Source of the DNA: AC-69 sp046728055
GTDB lineage: Bacteria > Actinomycetota > UBA4738 > HRBIN12
Reading direction: 5' to 3'
DNA: 33,941 bases
NCBI GenBank assembly: GCA_046728055.1
Contig: JBKPDU010000078.1
Span: 1-33,941 of the forward strand
Both the position numbers and the translations under genes were made by a program. Numbering within the stretch: the first letter of the stretch is position 1; every line of letters starts with the position of its first letter. The notes below the pieces were generated by a model that searched no databases, was not told the DNA's origin, and was given only the letters and a program-made list of their open reading frames with translations. Positions 23,911 through 32,439 of this stretch are shown in pieces.

Positions 23911-24616
23911 TCAGGTGCGCGACCAGCTTGCCGAGCACCTGCTCGGGACGCTGGACGCGCCTGCGAACGTGGAGGTGCGCCGGCACGTCCGTGGCTGCTC
24001 CGGTTGCCGAAGGGACATGGCCGCGCTCGCCGAGGGCCTGAGCACCTTCGCCAGGGCCACGCACGAGCTGGCCCCGCCCGAGGAGCTGAAAGAGCGGGTC
24101 CTGTCGGAGCTGCGGGCCGATTGGGCGGAGGAGACCGCCCCGAGCGGGTCCGGGCGCCGGATGATCCGGTGGATCGCGCGAGCCGCGGTCGTGGCGCTCG
24201 TGGCCGGTTCGGCGGCCTGGGCGTTGTGGTCCAACGACCGCGCCGCCAGGTACGAGGCGGCGGCGGCGAAGTATGCGGCGCTCCTGGAATCGCTCGGAGG
24301 CGAGAACGTTCGCGTGGCCACCCTCCGGCCGCTGGGATCCCAAGAGCTCGAGGGAAGCGCCGTGCTCTACGACTCGAAGGTGGGGCAGTCCTGGGTGCTG
24401 GTCCTGGTTCGGGCTCCGGGCATGGAGGGAGAGGCCACCGTCGTGCTCTCCACCCCTGATGGAAAAACGATCCGGCTGCACCCGATGGAGTTCGGCTCCG
24501 GTGGTGAAGCGTCGAGCTGGCTCGTCACCTCCTCGAACCTCCGCCCTTTCGGGACCGTGCTGCTCCGGGACGAGTCCGGCGCGACGCTCGCCACCGCCTC
24601 CGTGTCCGACGGCTAA
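23900..24616 (+). CDS. Membrane anti-sigma factor (zinc-type, RskA-like)
   Basis: 238-residue single-pass protein expected to hold the ECF sigma factor at the membrane. The cytoplasmic N-terminus contains the anti-sigma zinc motif H29-x3-C33-x2-C36 (HVRGCSGC), with C3 upstream as a possible fourth ligand. A transmembrane helix spans about 91-110 (WIARAAVVALVAGSAAWALW). The extracytoplasmic C-terminus contains a short coiled segment (RAARYEAAAAKYAALLESL) and a beta-rich domain like the anti-sigma-K (RskA) fold. The GTG overlaps the sigma gene by 11 bp and has GGAGGAG upstream. Release probably occurs by regulated proteolysis, by analogy with RskA; no protease is encoded nearby. It shares a 4-base tail overlap with the facing gene. 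Confidence 0.92.
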   Translation: MRCDQVRDQLAEHLLGTLDAPANVEVRRHVRGCSGCRRDMAALAEGLSTFARATHELAPPEELKERVLSELRADWAEETAPSGSGRRMIRWIARAAVVALVAGSAAWALWSNDRAARYEAAAAKYAALLESLGGENVRVATLRPLGSQELEGSAVLYDSKVGQSWVLVLVRAPGMEGEATVVLSTPDGKTIRLHPMEFGSGGEASSWLVTSSNLRPFGTVLLRDESGATLATASVSDG

Positions 24617-25602
24617 CGCGAGATGGCCAGGCGCTTGATGAAACGAGGGTAGGCGCCGAACCGGTACTTGTAGTCGTACTCCCCCTTCAGCATGTCGAAC
24701 CCGTTGCATCCGCCTTCGATGGCGATCCTGATGTCCTCGGCCACGAGGACCATCCCCGGAGACAGGTGTCGCCACGACCGATCGAAGGCCGAGTTGTACA
24801 GGTACGTGATTCCCTCGAATCGGAACCCCACCGTACCGGCCACCTTCTGCCCTCCCACCTCCAGGAAGGCCAGGCTGAACATCCCTCGTCGGAGGAACTC
24901 CTCCCCGAGCCTTCGAAAGAAGATCTCCATGCCCGACTGGAGGAACACACCCTTGGGTCCATCACTCTGCTTGTGGAGCTCCACGAAACGATCCAGGTAT
25001 TCCGCCAAGGTGTCGGGATGGGCAAGGCAGATCCGGTACGGCCCGGCCTCCGCCGCCAACTTGCGGGCCTTCCGCCGGATCTCGTGACGGAGCTTGGCCG
25101 GGAGCGCGTTCAGGTACTCGTCGTAGGAGCCGGGAAGCCGGAGGAACGGAGCGATTCCATTCGTGTCGTCGGTCAACTCGACGCGCAATCCTTGCGCCGC
25201 AGCCGATTCGGCGAGCCGCTCGAGCCAAGGTCGATCCTCGGGCAGTCCCCGGAGGTCCGCCTCGGTCCAGTCGTCACGCCGCTCGAGCGCGGCGAGCAGC
25301 TCCTTGGCGAAGCCTCCGGCTGCATCGGGGAAGGCGACCGGCCCCATGTAGTCGGTGACCTCCGTCCCTCCGAGGAATCGTAGCCTCGCCCCGGAGCGCT
25401 CGAAGGCCACGGCGCCGACCTGGCTCCCATCCTCCTCGGCGAAGGCCAGGACCAGCTGCTCCTGCCCTTCCAGGAACTCTTCCCAGTAAAGCTTGAGGAA
25501 CTGCGGAGTGTGGAAGAACGTCCCCGCCGGGTCCGCGGCGACCAGATTCGTCCAGTCCCGACGGACGAAGTCTCGCCCGTCCCCAGAGAACACGATCTCC
25601 AT
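24613..25602 (-). CDS. GNAT/FemAB-like acyltransferase
   Basis: 329-residue protein with the double-GNAT layout of the FemAB/CelD (BioF2-like) family. The N-terminal half contains FFHTPQFLKLYWEEFL and AVAFERSGARLRFLGGTEVTDYMGPVAF. The central basic segment AKLRHEIRRKARKLAAEAG is typical of the family, and the C-terminal half has LAFLEVGGQKVAGTVGFRFEGITYLYNSAFD and ends FDMLKGEYDYKYRFG. Relatives attach amino acids to cell-wall peptides or act in polysaccharide export loci; the donor and acceptor are unknown here. Its ATG comes 3 nt after the stop of the methyltransferase, so the two form an operon. The 3' end overlaps the anti-sigma gene by 4 bases. Confidence 0.85.
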   Translation of the reverse strand: MEIVFSGDGRDFVRRDWTNLVAADPAGTFFHTPQFLKLYWEEFLEGQEQLVLAFAEEDGSQVGAVAFERSGARLRFLGGTEVTDYMGPVAFPDAAGGFAKELLAALERRDDWTEADLRGLPEDRPWLERLAESAAAQGLRVELTDDTNGIAPFLRLPGSYDEYLNALPAKLRHEIRRKARKLAAEAGPYRICLAHPDTLAEYLDRFVELHKQSDGPKGVFLQSGMEIFFRRLGEEFLRRGMFSLAFLEVGGQKVAGTVGFRFEGITYLYNSAFDRSWRHLSPGMVLVAEDIRIAIEGGCNGFDMLKGEYDYKYRFGAYPRFIKRLAISR

Positions 25603-25605
25603 GCG

Positions 25606-26169
25606 CTAGCGGTCCAGGACGAAGACCGAATGAGGATAGGTCCCAAGGGTCGGCCACATCGGCCGGTACGTCTCGACGTGAGCGATCGAGACGTTCCGCT
25701 CCTTGAACAGCGTCGTCCACTGCTCGACGTCACGAAACGTGAACGGCGTCGGCACGTCGTGACGGATGTTCAGGAGCCAATCCCACGCCGTGTTGAGCAC
25801 GCGATCCAGCTTGGTGATCGGCGTGTCTTCGGCGATGATCACCCGGTTCCTGGCGATCCTGAGCGCCTCGTCGAGCAGGCGCTCCTGCTCGCTCGACAGC
25901 TCCATGTGATGGAACACGAACATGAGCAACACGACATCGAACGAGGCATCCTCGAACGGTACCCGGATGGGATCGGTTTGGAGGACAAACGGCATCGTCT
26001 CGTCGCGATTGCCGTAGTCGACGAGGTCGCAGAGCGTGGGGTGCACACCGGCCTTGTCGCGGAGCCAGCGGGCCATGAACCCGGTCCCCGCGCCGAGGTC
26101 GAGCATGGTCTGCCCCTTCCGAAGGTGCGGGGCGATACGGTTGCCTTCCTCGTTCTCCCGCAGGAACAC
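25606..26169 (-). CDS. Class I SAM-dependent methyltransferase
   Basis: 187-residue Rossmann-fold methyltransferase of the Methyltransf_11 type. Motif I is LDLGAGTGFMARWL at about residues 23-36, followed by a DLVDY acidic end of strand 2 and the post-I motif PFEDASFDVVLLMFVFHHME, which includes the loop before strand 4. The substrate is unknown. The GTG at 26169 is supported by a TAGAGT box 7 nt upstream and the absence of a Shine-Dalgarno. It is transcribed ahead of the GNAT/FemAB-like gene with a 3-nt gap, so a joint role in modifying a small molecule or envelope component is possible. Confidence 0.9.
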   Translation of the reverse strand: MFLRENEEGNRIAPHLRKGQTMLDLGAGTGFMARWLRDKAGVHPTLCDLVDYGNRDETMPFVLQTDPIRVPFEDASFDVVLLMFVFHHMELSSEQERLLDEALRIARNRVIIAEDTPITKLDRVLNTAWDWLLNIRHDVPTPFTFRDVEQWTTLFKERNVSIAHVETYRPMWPTLGTYPHSVFVLDR

Positions 26170-26176
26170 GCGGTCA

Positions 26177-26182
26177 ACTCTA
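26177..26182 (-). promoter_or_regulatory. -10 box (TAGAGT) for leaderless methyltransferase
   Basis: On the minus strand TAGAGT is followed by 7 nt and the GTG at 26169. No Shine-Dalgarno is present. Confidence 0.5.
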
Positions 26183-26240
26183 GCCGCTCCGTGGGACGCC
26201 TCCCGGTGACCAGCGGGAGCTCAGCAGGGTCCGCCGCCGC

Positions 26241-28064
26241 TCACCACGACCCACCACCACCGCCGCCCCCGCCTCCGCCGGCGAAGCCACCACCGGCGAA
26301 GCCACCGCCGAAACCGCTTCCCCCCGACCCCGATGGCGTCGAGGCGATCGTGCCCGCGGTGGTCACTGCGAACCCGTCCATGGCGTCGGAGAAGGCGCCG
26401 TAGGCGAAGGCGTTCGTTGAGATGTACCAGGACATGTCCGGCGGGGCCTCGCCGAGGACCACGAAGGCTCGGGCCCACTTCTCGGTCAGGCCGAAGACGA
26501 TCGCGTAGGGAAGGTACCGGGTGAACAGGTTCTCCTTCTCGGCGAACCTGGCCATGTTGGTCTCTGCGGTGGCGATGACGGTCCGGAACCCTCGGATCCG
26601 CCGGACCATGCCGGTTCCCGCGGCCGTCCGTCGCGGCATCCACCTCGCCCCGACCGTCAGCAACAGTCCGGCCAAGATCACCGCCAGCGGGAGGAGGGCT
26701 AGCCGGGTCAACCACACTGCCGCCAACTCGAGCAGCACCCCCACCACGAGGACCCCGATCCCGACGGCGAGCCACCGCCGCCGGATGCGGTCGGGCCGCC
26801 CCACGTACCACCCCCGTGCGACCGCGTCGCGGTACAGCGCGTCCTGGACACTGTGCAGCCGCGAGACGAACTTCGTCCGCAGGCTGGACAGTGCGACCTC
26901 CCGCCCGTCCTCGAACAGGCCGTCGAGCAGTTCCCGTTCGTACTCCAGGAGGTCGCGGTCGGGGTCCTTCAGCTTCGTGAGCTTCCAGTCCGGCTTGCCG
27001 AACCATCCCTTCTTGGGGATCTCCTCGATCACCAGGTACTTCCGGACCGCCAGGTCGATGACCGACGCCGTGACGTCGAGTGGGTTGGCCACCTCGTCGA
27101 CCACGGTCCCGATCTGTCCGGGCCGCAGGCCATTCGGCGGCGCGAACTCGACGGGGCCCGACGCGTCGCCCTCGAACAAGGGGACGGCCTGTTCGGGCGT
27201 GCCTGCGGGGCCGCCCATCACCACGTCCACCTGGGAACCCTGGTAGCGGCGGTCTCGCCCCGTCCTCCAGGCCATGGCACCGAACCACCCGACGACCAGT
27301 GCGGTCAGCAGGAGTGAGCCCCCCACGGTGAGCGGGGTGGTGGTGAAGGCTCGGCGAAGCGTCCACCGTTCGGTGAGGATGGGGGCCGGTTCGGCAACGA
27401 GGCCCTTGGGAAGGCCCACGACGACGGTCAACCCTTCGTAGGGATCGAGCGAGGGTTGGGCGAATGAGGCGACCTCGCCCTTCAAGGCGTTCCGCTCACA
27501 GGCCAGGTTCGAGCCGGCCGGTCCGGCATAGCAGGCGATCCTCTCGATGGGACCGGGAGCAGACACCGTCACCCTGGCCTTGCGGATGGGGACCGCCCAG
27601 TCCTGCCCCACCGCGTTCCAGTACAGCTCGTCGTGATCGGGGAACCCGTTCAGGGCGCCACCGATGCTGTAGGTGATGACATACGTGTGCCGGCCGGTGA
27701 TCGTTCGATCCGGATCGCCGATCCTGATCCTCGTCGTGCCTGCTCCGCCGTCCTCCACCTCGTAATGCACGGGAGTGCCCGGCGATCCCGTGACCGATAC
27801 CACGTCGAGCGGATAGCTTCGGTCGTGGGCATCGTCGTATCGGAGCGTGGTCGGAACGTCCCGGAAGATCCCGTGGCGCTCTGCGACCCCGAAGTCGTAG
27901 TCGATGACCTCCCGGACCAGGATCGAGCCGTCCCGTTGGATCTGGATCGCCACGTCGTACCGGGCGATCGCCTCGGCCGACTGTGCACCCGCCCGGCCGG
28001 TCCCAGCCCCCAACACTCCCGCGAGGACGAGGGCGAACGCGACGTACCGGCGGGGCAACCTCAT
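26241..28064 (-). CDS. DUF2207-family membrane protein (YciQ-like)
   Basis: 607-residue predicted secreted-and-anchored protein. A signal peptide occupies about 1-28 (YVAFALVLAGVLGAGTGRAGA). A large extracytoplasmic domain with the DUF2207 pattern follows (YDVAIQIQRDGSILVREVIDYDF, ERHGIFRDVP, GDPDRTITGRHTYVITY). There is one transmembrane helix near 260-280, then a cytoplasmic segment and a helical hairpin near 425-470. The C-terminus is a glycine-rich tail ending GGGGGGGGSW, typical of the family. Function in the family is unknown. The ATG at 28064 follows a TACGCT box by 8 nt. It is not part of the suf operon; it sits just downstream of sufU but has its own promoter candidate. Confidence 0.92.
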   Translation of the reverse strand: MRLPRRYVAFALVLAGVLGAGTGRAGAQSAEAIARYDVAIQIQRDGSILVREVIDYDFGVAERHGIFRDVPTTLRYDDAHDRSYPLDVVSVTGSPGTPVHYEVEDGGAGTTRIRIGDPDRTITGRHTYVITYSIGGALNGFPDHDELYWNAVGQDWAVPIRKARVTVSAPGPIERIACYAGPAGSNLACERNALKGEVASFAQPSLDPYEGLTVVVGLPKGLVAEPAPILTERWTLRRAFTTTPLTVGGSLLLTALVVGWFGAMAWRTGRDRRYQGSQVDVVMGGPAGTPEQAVPLFEGDASGPVEFAPPNGLRPGQIGTVVDEVANPLDVTASVIDLAVRKYLVIEEIPKKGWFGKPDWKLTKLKDPDRDLLEYERELLDGLFEDGREVALSSLRTKFVSRLHSVQDALYRDAVARGWYVGRPDRIRRRWLAVGIGVLVVGVLLELAAVWLTRLALLPLAVILAGLLLTVGARWMPRRTAAGTGMVRRIRGFRTVIATAETNMARFAEKENLFTRYLPYAIVFGLTEKWARAFVVLGEAPPDMSWYISTNAFAYGAFSDAMDGFAVTTAGTIASTPSGSGGSGFGGGFAGGGFAGGGGGGGGGGSW

Positions 28065-28072
28065 CGACCGGA

Positions 28073-28078
28073 AGCGTA
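28073..28078 (-). promoter_or_regulatory. -10 box (TACGCT) before the DUF2207 gene
   Basis: On the minus strand TACGCT is followed by 8 nt and the ATG at 28064, in the 44-bp gap after sufU. No Shine-Dalgarno is present. Confidence 0.45.
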
Positions 28079-28108
28079 TCCCCCGTTGGCTGTGAGCTCG
28101 TGAAGCCG

Positions 28109-28564
28109 TCAGTGCGCAGCGGCCGCGCCGGCCGCCTCGCCGTCGCCGCCCACGAGCGCCTCCTGAAGCACGTCCCAGGCCAGTACGGCGCACTTCACCC
28201 TGATCGGGTACTTCACCACTCCCTTGAGGGCGACCAGCTCGCCGAACTGGTCCTCGTCGGGCTCCGCGTCGCCGGCCATCATCCCTCGGAAACCGTCGAT
28301 CAGCCGTTCCGCGTCCTGGACCGACTTGCCGTTCACCGCCTCGGTCATCATCGACGCCGAGCTCTGGGAGATGGAGCACCCCTGCCCCAGGAACGTGACC
28401 CCGGCCACCCTCCCGTCCTCCTCGTGGAGGAAGACCGTGATCTCGTCGCCGCACAGCGGGTTGTTGCGGGAGCATGAGCGTTCCGCGCCCTCGAGCTCGC
28501 GCTTGTTCCGCGGGTTCTTGTAGTGGTCGAGGATGGTTTCCTTGTAGATCTCGTCCAGTGCCAC
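28109..28564 (-). CDS. sufU: SufU sulfur-transfer protein
   Basis: 151-residue IscU-fold protein that in SUF systems of Gram-positive bacteria accepts persulfide sulfur from SufS through a zinc site and passes it to SufBCD. Zinc ligands C38, D40, C63 and C125 are present (NNPLCGDEI, GQGCSISQSSAS, VKCAVLAW). The 18-residue insert of SufU relative to IscU is visible around GDAEPDEDQFGELVALKG. The GTG start has GGAGGGG upstream. It is the last recognisable gene of the operon; no sufT-like gene follows. Confidence 0.95.
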   Translation of the reverse strand: MALDEIYKETILDHYKNPRNKRELEGAERSCSRNNPLCGDEITVFLHEEDGRVAGVTFLGQGCSISQSSASMMTEAVNGKSVQDAERLIDGFRGMMAGDAEPDEDQFGELVALKGVVKYPIRVKCAVLAWDVLQEALVGGDGEAAGAAAAH

Positions 28565-28610
28565 GGTTCGCCCCTCCGGCCGGCAGACGGGCCGGCCCTG
28601 CATTCCAACG

Positions 28611-29864
28611 TTAGAGCCCGAACACCTCTTCCGCCCTGGCCAGCGCGGCCACCAGCGCGTCCACCTCGTCGTCCGTGTTGTACACGTAGAACGAGGCCCT
28701 GGTCGTCGCCGGAACACCGAGCCGCCGCATCACCAGTTGGTTGCAGTGGTGGCCCGCCCTCACGGCCACGCCCTCCGCGTTCAGGACCGTGGCCAGGTCG
28801 TGCGGGTGGATGTCCCTGTACCAGAACGACACCGCCCCGCCCCGGACGGTCACGTCCTTCGGACCGAAGATCGTGGCCCCCGCGTCCAGCAGGCGGTCGA
28901 TCGCGTACCCGGCGATCTCTTCCTCGTGGGCCCGGACCGCGTCCATGCCCAGGCCCTGGAGGTAGTCGACGGCCGCGCCAAGCCCAACCTCCTGGGCGAT
29001 GTTCATGGTGCCGGCCTCGAACTTGTACGGCACCTCGTTCCAGGTGGAATGGTCGTGATGGACCTCCTCGATCATGTGGCCTCCGCCCATGAACGGTTCC
29101 ATGGCCTCAAGGAGTTCGCGACGGGCGTACAGCCCGCCCGAGGCCGTAGGGCCGAGCATCTTGTGCCCAGAGATCGTCAGGAAGTCGCAGTCCAGCTCGG
29201 CCACATCGACGGGAACGTGCGGCACGAGCTGCGCCCCGTCGACGCAGATGACCGCTCCCACGGCGTGGGCCGCGTCGGCCAGCTGGCGAACGGGCGGGAG
29301 CGTCCCGAGCGAGTTCGACATGCCCGACACGGACACGATCTTCGTGCGCTCGTTCAGCAGCGATCCCAGGTGGGACAGGTCCAGGAGCCCGTCGTCGGTC
29401 AGCGGGATGTACCGAAGGACGGCGCCCGTGTCCCGGGCACACAGCTGCCACGGCACGATGTTCGAGTGGTGCTCCAGGTCCGAGAGGAGGATCTCGTCCC
29501 CCTCCTTCAGGAACTTCCGACCCCAGGCGTGCGCCACGAGGTTGATCGATTCGGTAGTGCCCCGGGTGTACACGATCGTGGCCGGGTCGCTCGCCCCGAC
29601 GAACCGGGCGATCTTCCCGCGCGCCTCCTCGTACAGCTCGGTTGCCTCCTCGGAGAGCATGTAGATGCCTCGGTGGACGTTCGCGTTGTGTCGTTCGTAG
29701 AACTCGCGCTCCGCCTCAATGACCGCACGGGGCTTCTGAGAGGTGGCGGCGCTGTCGAGGTAGGCCATCGGCTTGTCGCCGACCGTTCGGGAGAGGATGG
29801 GGAAGTCGGCCCGGATGCGGGCCACGTCCAGCGCCCCTTCGGCCCGCTCCTTTGTCACCGACAT
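28611..29864 (-). CDS. sufS: SufS cysteine desulfurase
   Basis: 417-residue class II PLP cysteine desulfurase that removes sulfur from cysteine as an enzyme-bound persulfide for cluster assembly. K235 binds PLP (ISGHKMLGPTASGGLY) and C374 is the persulfide cysteine (RAGHHCNQLVMRRLG). Also present are NVHRGIYMLSEEAT and LEHHSNIVPWQ. The length is typical. It lies 17 bp after sufC and about 46 bp before sufU, in one operon. Confidence 0.97.
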   Translation of the reverse strand: MSVTKERAEGALDVARIRADFPILSRTVGDKPMAYLDSAATSQKPRAVIEAEREFYERHNANVHRGIYMLSEEATELYEEARGKIARFVGASDPATIVYTRGTTESINLVAHAWGRKFLKEGDEILLSDLEHHSNIVPWQLCARDTGAVLRYIPLTDDGLLDLSHLGSLLNERTKIVSVSGMSNSLGTLPPVRQLADAAHAVGAVICVDGAQLVPHVPVDVAELDCDFLTISGHKMLGPTASGGLYARRELLEAMEPFMGGGHMIEEVHHDHSTWNEVPYKFEAGTMNIAQEVGLGAAVDYLQGLGMDAVRAHEEEIAGYAIDRLLDAGATIFGPKDVTVRGGAVSFWYRDIHPHDLATVLNAEGVAVRAGHHCNQLVMRRLGVPATTRASFYVYNTDDEVDALVAALARAEEVFGL

Positions 29865-29881
29865 CGTGCCCTCGCCCCCCT

Positions 29882-30676
29882 CTACGCTTCCCGTTCGCCG
29901 TTCTCCTGCTCGATCCCAAGCTCTTGGCGGATGCCCTCGTAGCCCTTCTCCTCGAGCTCCTGGGCCAGCTCCTTCCGGCCCGACTTCACGATACGCCCCC
30001 CGATCATCACGTGGACGAAATCCGCCGACACATAGTTCAGGATCCGCTGGTAGTGGGTGATGAGGAGCACGCCGAGGTCCGGCCCGATCAGGTCCTCGAC
30101 CCCAGTGGCCACGGCCTTCAGCGAGTCGATGTCCAGGCCCGAGTCGGTCTCGTCCAGGACCGCGATGTCGGGCTCGAGCACCGCGAGCTGGAGGATCTCG
30201 TTCTTCTTCTTCTCGCCGCCGGAGAAGCCCTGGTTCACGTAGCGATTCACCATCGCGTCGTCCACGCCGAGGAGGTTCATCTTCTCCTTCATGTGCTTGC
30301 GGAACGCCAGGGCCGAGATCTCCTCGCCCTTGACTGCCTTGTACGCGGTCCGAAGGAAGTTCACCACCGAGACGCCGGGAACCTCCACCGGATACTGCAT
30401 GGCCAGGAACAGGCCCCGCTGCGCCCGCTGATCCGGCCGAAGGCCCAGGATGTCCTCCCCCTTGAACAGGACCTCGCCGGCCGTGACTTGGTAGCCCGGC
30501 CGGCCCATCAGCACGTTCGCCAGGGTCGACTTCCCCGAGCCGTTCGGGCCCATCAGGGCGTGGGTCTCTCCCTGCTTCACCACCAGGTCGATCCCCTTGA
30601 GGATCTCCTTGCCCTCCACGGAGGCGTGGAGCCCCCGGATCTCAAGCGTCACCGTCGCGATGGCAGTCTCAGTCAT
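29882..30676 (-). CDS. sufC: SufC ATPase of the SufBCD scaffold
   Basis: 264-residue ABC-type ATPase that drives conformational change in the SufBCD scaffold. Walker A is GPNGSGKST at 43-51, the signature is SGGEKKK at 152-158 with the lysine-rich SufC form, Walker B is IAVLDETDSGLD with D175-E176, and the switch histidine lies in LLITHYQRIL. The ATG at 30676 overlaps the Rieske-ferredoxin stop by 8 bases; a GTG one codon earlier would add one residue. Confidence 0.97.
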   Translation of the reverse strand: MTETAIATVTLEIRGLHASVEGKEILKGIDLVVKQGETHALMGPNGSGKSTLANVLMGRPGYQVTAGEVLFKGEDILGLRPDQRAQRGLFLAMQYPVEVPGVSVVNFLRTAYKAVKGEEISALAFRKHMKEKMNLLGVDDAMVNRYVNQGFSGGEKKKNEILQLAVLEPDIAVLDETDSGLDIDSLKAVATGVEDLIGPDLGVLLITHYQRILNYVSADFVHVMIGGRIVKSGRKELAQELEEKGYEGIRQELGIEQENGEREA

Positions 30677-30992
30677 CACCCACCTCGATCAGCACGTCCT
30701 CACCTTCCAGCTTCACGTCGAACCGTTCCACAGGCTGCGTCGCGGGCAGCGTCGTCGGCTTCCCGGTGTTCAGGTCGAACGTGGACCCGTGCTTGGGACA
30801 CTCGAGCGTCTCCTCGTCCACGTCGACCTCCCCCTCGTCCAGGAAGTAGTGCGCGTGTGAGCAGATGGCGTCCACCACCTTGAAGCCCTCCTCGCCCAGG
30901 TTCACCACGGCGAAGGGGCGGTGGTCCACCTCGAACCGCCGAACCTCGCCGGCCGGCACGTCCGACATGCCGCAGACGCGCACCCAACCCAC
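30669..30992 (-). CDS. Rieske [2Fe-2S] ferredoxin of the suf operon
   Basis: 107-residue Rieske-type ferredoxin with ligands C44-x-H46 (ICSHAHYFL) and C65-x2-H68 (LECPKHGSTFDLNTG). It lacks the extra disulfide cysteines, so it is of the low-potential, dioxygenase-ferredoxin type. Such a gene between sufD and sufC is common in actinobacterial suf operons; it may supply electrons for cluster assembly. The GTG start directly follows the sufD stop (TGA-GTG), and its end overlaps sufC. Confidence 0.93.
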   Translation of the reverse strand: MGWVRVCGMSDVPAGEVRRFEVDHRPFAVVNLGEEGFKVVDAICSHAHYFLDEGEVDVDEETLECPKHGSTFDLNTGKPTTLPATQPVERFDVKLEGEDVLIEVGDD

Positions 30993-32312
30993 TCAGTCCT
31001 CCTTCGCCAACTCGGCTTCGATGGCCCGTTCCAGGTCCGTCCTGATCTCCTCGAGCTCCACTCGATCCAGGACCTCTCGGAAGAAGCCGAACACGATGAG
31101 GCGTTCGGCCTCCTCCCGCGAGATGCCCCGGCTCATCAGGTAGAACAGCTCGTCCTCCCCCACCGGACCCACGCTGGCGGCGTGACCGCACCGGGTAGGG
31201 TCGTTGGTCAGGATCTCCAGGTTGGGCACCGAGTGCGCCCTGGCCGTCTCGGAGAGCAGGATGTTCCTGTTGGTCTGATAGGCGTCGCACCGGTGCGCGC
31301 CCTGCTCGATGATCACGGTCCCGGTGTTGATGGCGTTCGAACGGCCCTTCATCGCCCCCTTGTACAGCAGGTCGCTCGACGTCCGGGACCCCACGTGATC
31401 CTGGAGCGAGCGATGATCGATGTGCTGGTCCCCATCGCCGAAGTACAGGCCCAACATCTCGCTCGAGCCTCCGTCCTCCGCCAGGAGGCTCTCCACCTCT
31501 GCCCTGGCCAACGACCCACCGAGGGCCACACCGAGCCATCGCAGGTGCGCGTCTCGCGCCACGCGGGCCCGCTGGACGGCCAGGTGCGTGACCCCGTCAC
31601 CCCACTCCTGCAAGACGACGTAGCCCAGCCGAGAGTTCGGCCCCGCGTAGATCTCGACCACCGCGTCGGAGAGCGCTCGGGTGAGGTCCGGCGAGACGTA
31701 CCGGTCGATGAACGTGACCTCCGCGCCCTCCTCGGTCACGAGCAGCGTGCGGGGGAACACGGCCGAGCCGTCGGCGTCGATCCATGTCAGCGTCTGGATC
31801 GGCGCGGGGATCTCGACCCCCTGGGGCACGTAAAGGAAGGTCCCGCCGGCGCGGAACGCCGCGTGAAGCGCGGTGAACTTGCTCCGGTCCGTGGGGACCA
31901 GTCCGTTCAGGTGCCGCTCGACCAGCTCGGGGTGGTCGGCCACGGCCAGGTCCAGGTCGCAGAACACGACCCCCTGCGCTTTCAGCTCGGGGTCGAGATG
32001 GGTCACCATGACCTCGGAGTTCCGCTGGATCTGGAGGCCGGCCCGATCACCGACGATGCCCGCGGCGTTCAGGATCTCCTCCGGGACGCCGTCCAGGTTC
32101 TCGGCGGCACCCCCTTCGGTGAACGGGCGGAAGTTGAGCTCAAGCTGCGACAGGTCGGTGTACCGCCACTCCTCGGTCTCCTGGGACGGGATGGGTTGAG
32201 CCAGGAACTCCTGGAAGGCCTGCTTGCGGATGGAATCCGCGAACGGCGACGCCGAGGGGAGAGCTGCCAGCGCCTCCTCGTCGAACCCCGAATCGATCAC
32301 GATATCGGCCAC
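30993..32312 (-). CDS. sufD: SufD scaffold subunit
   Basis: 439-residue beta-helix scaffold protein that pairs with SufB. Recognisable features are ETEEWRYTDLSQL, FLYVPQGVEIPAPIQTL, the core histidine region HRCDAYQTNRNILL and the C-terminal GEDELFYLMSRGISREEAERLIV shared with SufB. The GTG at 32312 is preferred over a TTG at 32318: AGGA lies 8 nt before it, and a TAGGAT -10 box ends 7 nt before it. The 121-bp gap after sufB may contain a second, internal promoter. The stop directly abuts the Rieske ferredoxin start. Confidence 0.95.
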   Translation of the reverse strand: MADIVIDSGFDEEALAALPSASPFADSIRKQAFQEFLAQPIPSQETEEWRYTDLSQLELNFRPFTEGGAAENLDGVPEEILNAAGIVGDRAGLQIQRNSEVMVTHLDPELKAQGVVFCDLDLAVADHPELVERHLNGLVPTDRSKFTALHAAFRAGGTFLYVPQGVEIPAPIQTLTWIDADGSAVFPRTLLVTEEGAEVTFIDRYVSPDLTRALSDAVVEIYAGPNSRLGYVVLQEWGDGVTHLAVQRARVARDAHLRWLGVALGGSLARAEVESLLAEDGGSSEMLGLYFGDGDQHIDHRSLQDHVGSRTSSDLLYKGAMKGRSNAINTGTVIIEQGAHRCDAYQTNRNILLSETARAHSVPNLEILTNDPTRCGHAASVGPVGEDELFYLMSRGISREEAERLIVFGFFREVLDRVELEEIRTDLERAIEAELAKED

Positions 32313-32319
32313 GTTCAAA

Positions 32320-32325
32320 ATCCTA
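32320..32325 (-). promoter_or_regulatory. Candidate internal -10 box (TAGGAT) before sufD
   Basis: On the minus strand TAGGAT is followed by 7 nt and the GTG of sufD. The same bases also supply AGGA 8 nt before the GTG, so leaderless initiation and normal ribosome binding cannot be separated by sequence alone. Confidence 0.4.
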
Positions 32326-32399
32326 TCAGTGGGGTCGGATTCCCCGGGGTGACGTGGCTGCGTCTGGCGCTCGGCCGTCGTTCACCTCAGGAGCGACCA

Positions 32400-32438
32400 G
32401 TTCGCGCCATCTCGTGGCTTCTTGGCGCCGTTCGCGCC
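32400..32438. repeat. Direct repeat GTTCGCGCC spaced by 30 bp, with small hairpin
   Basis: Copies at 32400-32408 and 32430-32438 lie in the sufB-sufD gap. The second is also the right part of GGCGC-CGTTC-GCGCC, a 5-bp stem ending just after the sufB stop. It could be an attenuator-like structure, an operator or chance in GC-rich DNA. Confidence 0.45.
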
Positions 32439-32439
32439 G

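Noticed and set aside
26250..26300. GC-rich imperfect repeats as a non-coding repeat element
   Set aside because: They encode the glycine-rich C-terminal tail usual for DUF2207 proteins.
32400..32438. Insertion-sequence remnant between sufB and sufD
   Set aside because: No target duplication, terminal inverted repeats or transposase fragment; only a short direct repeat is present.
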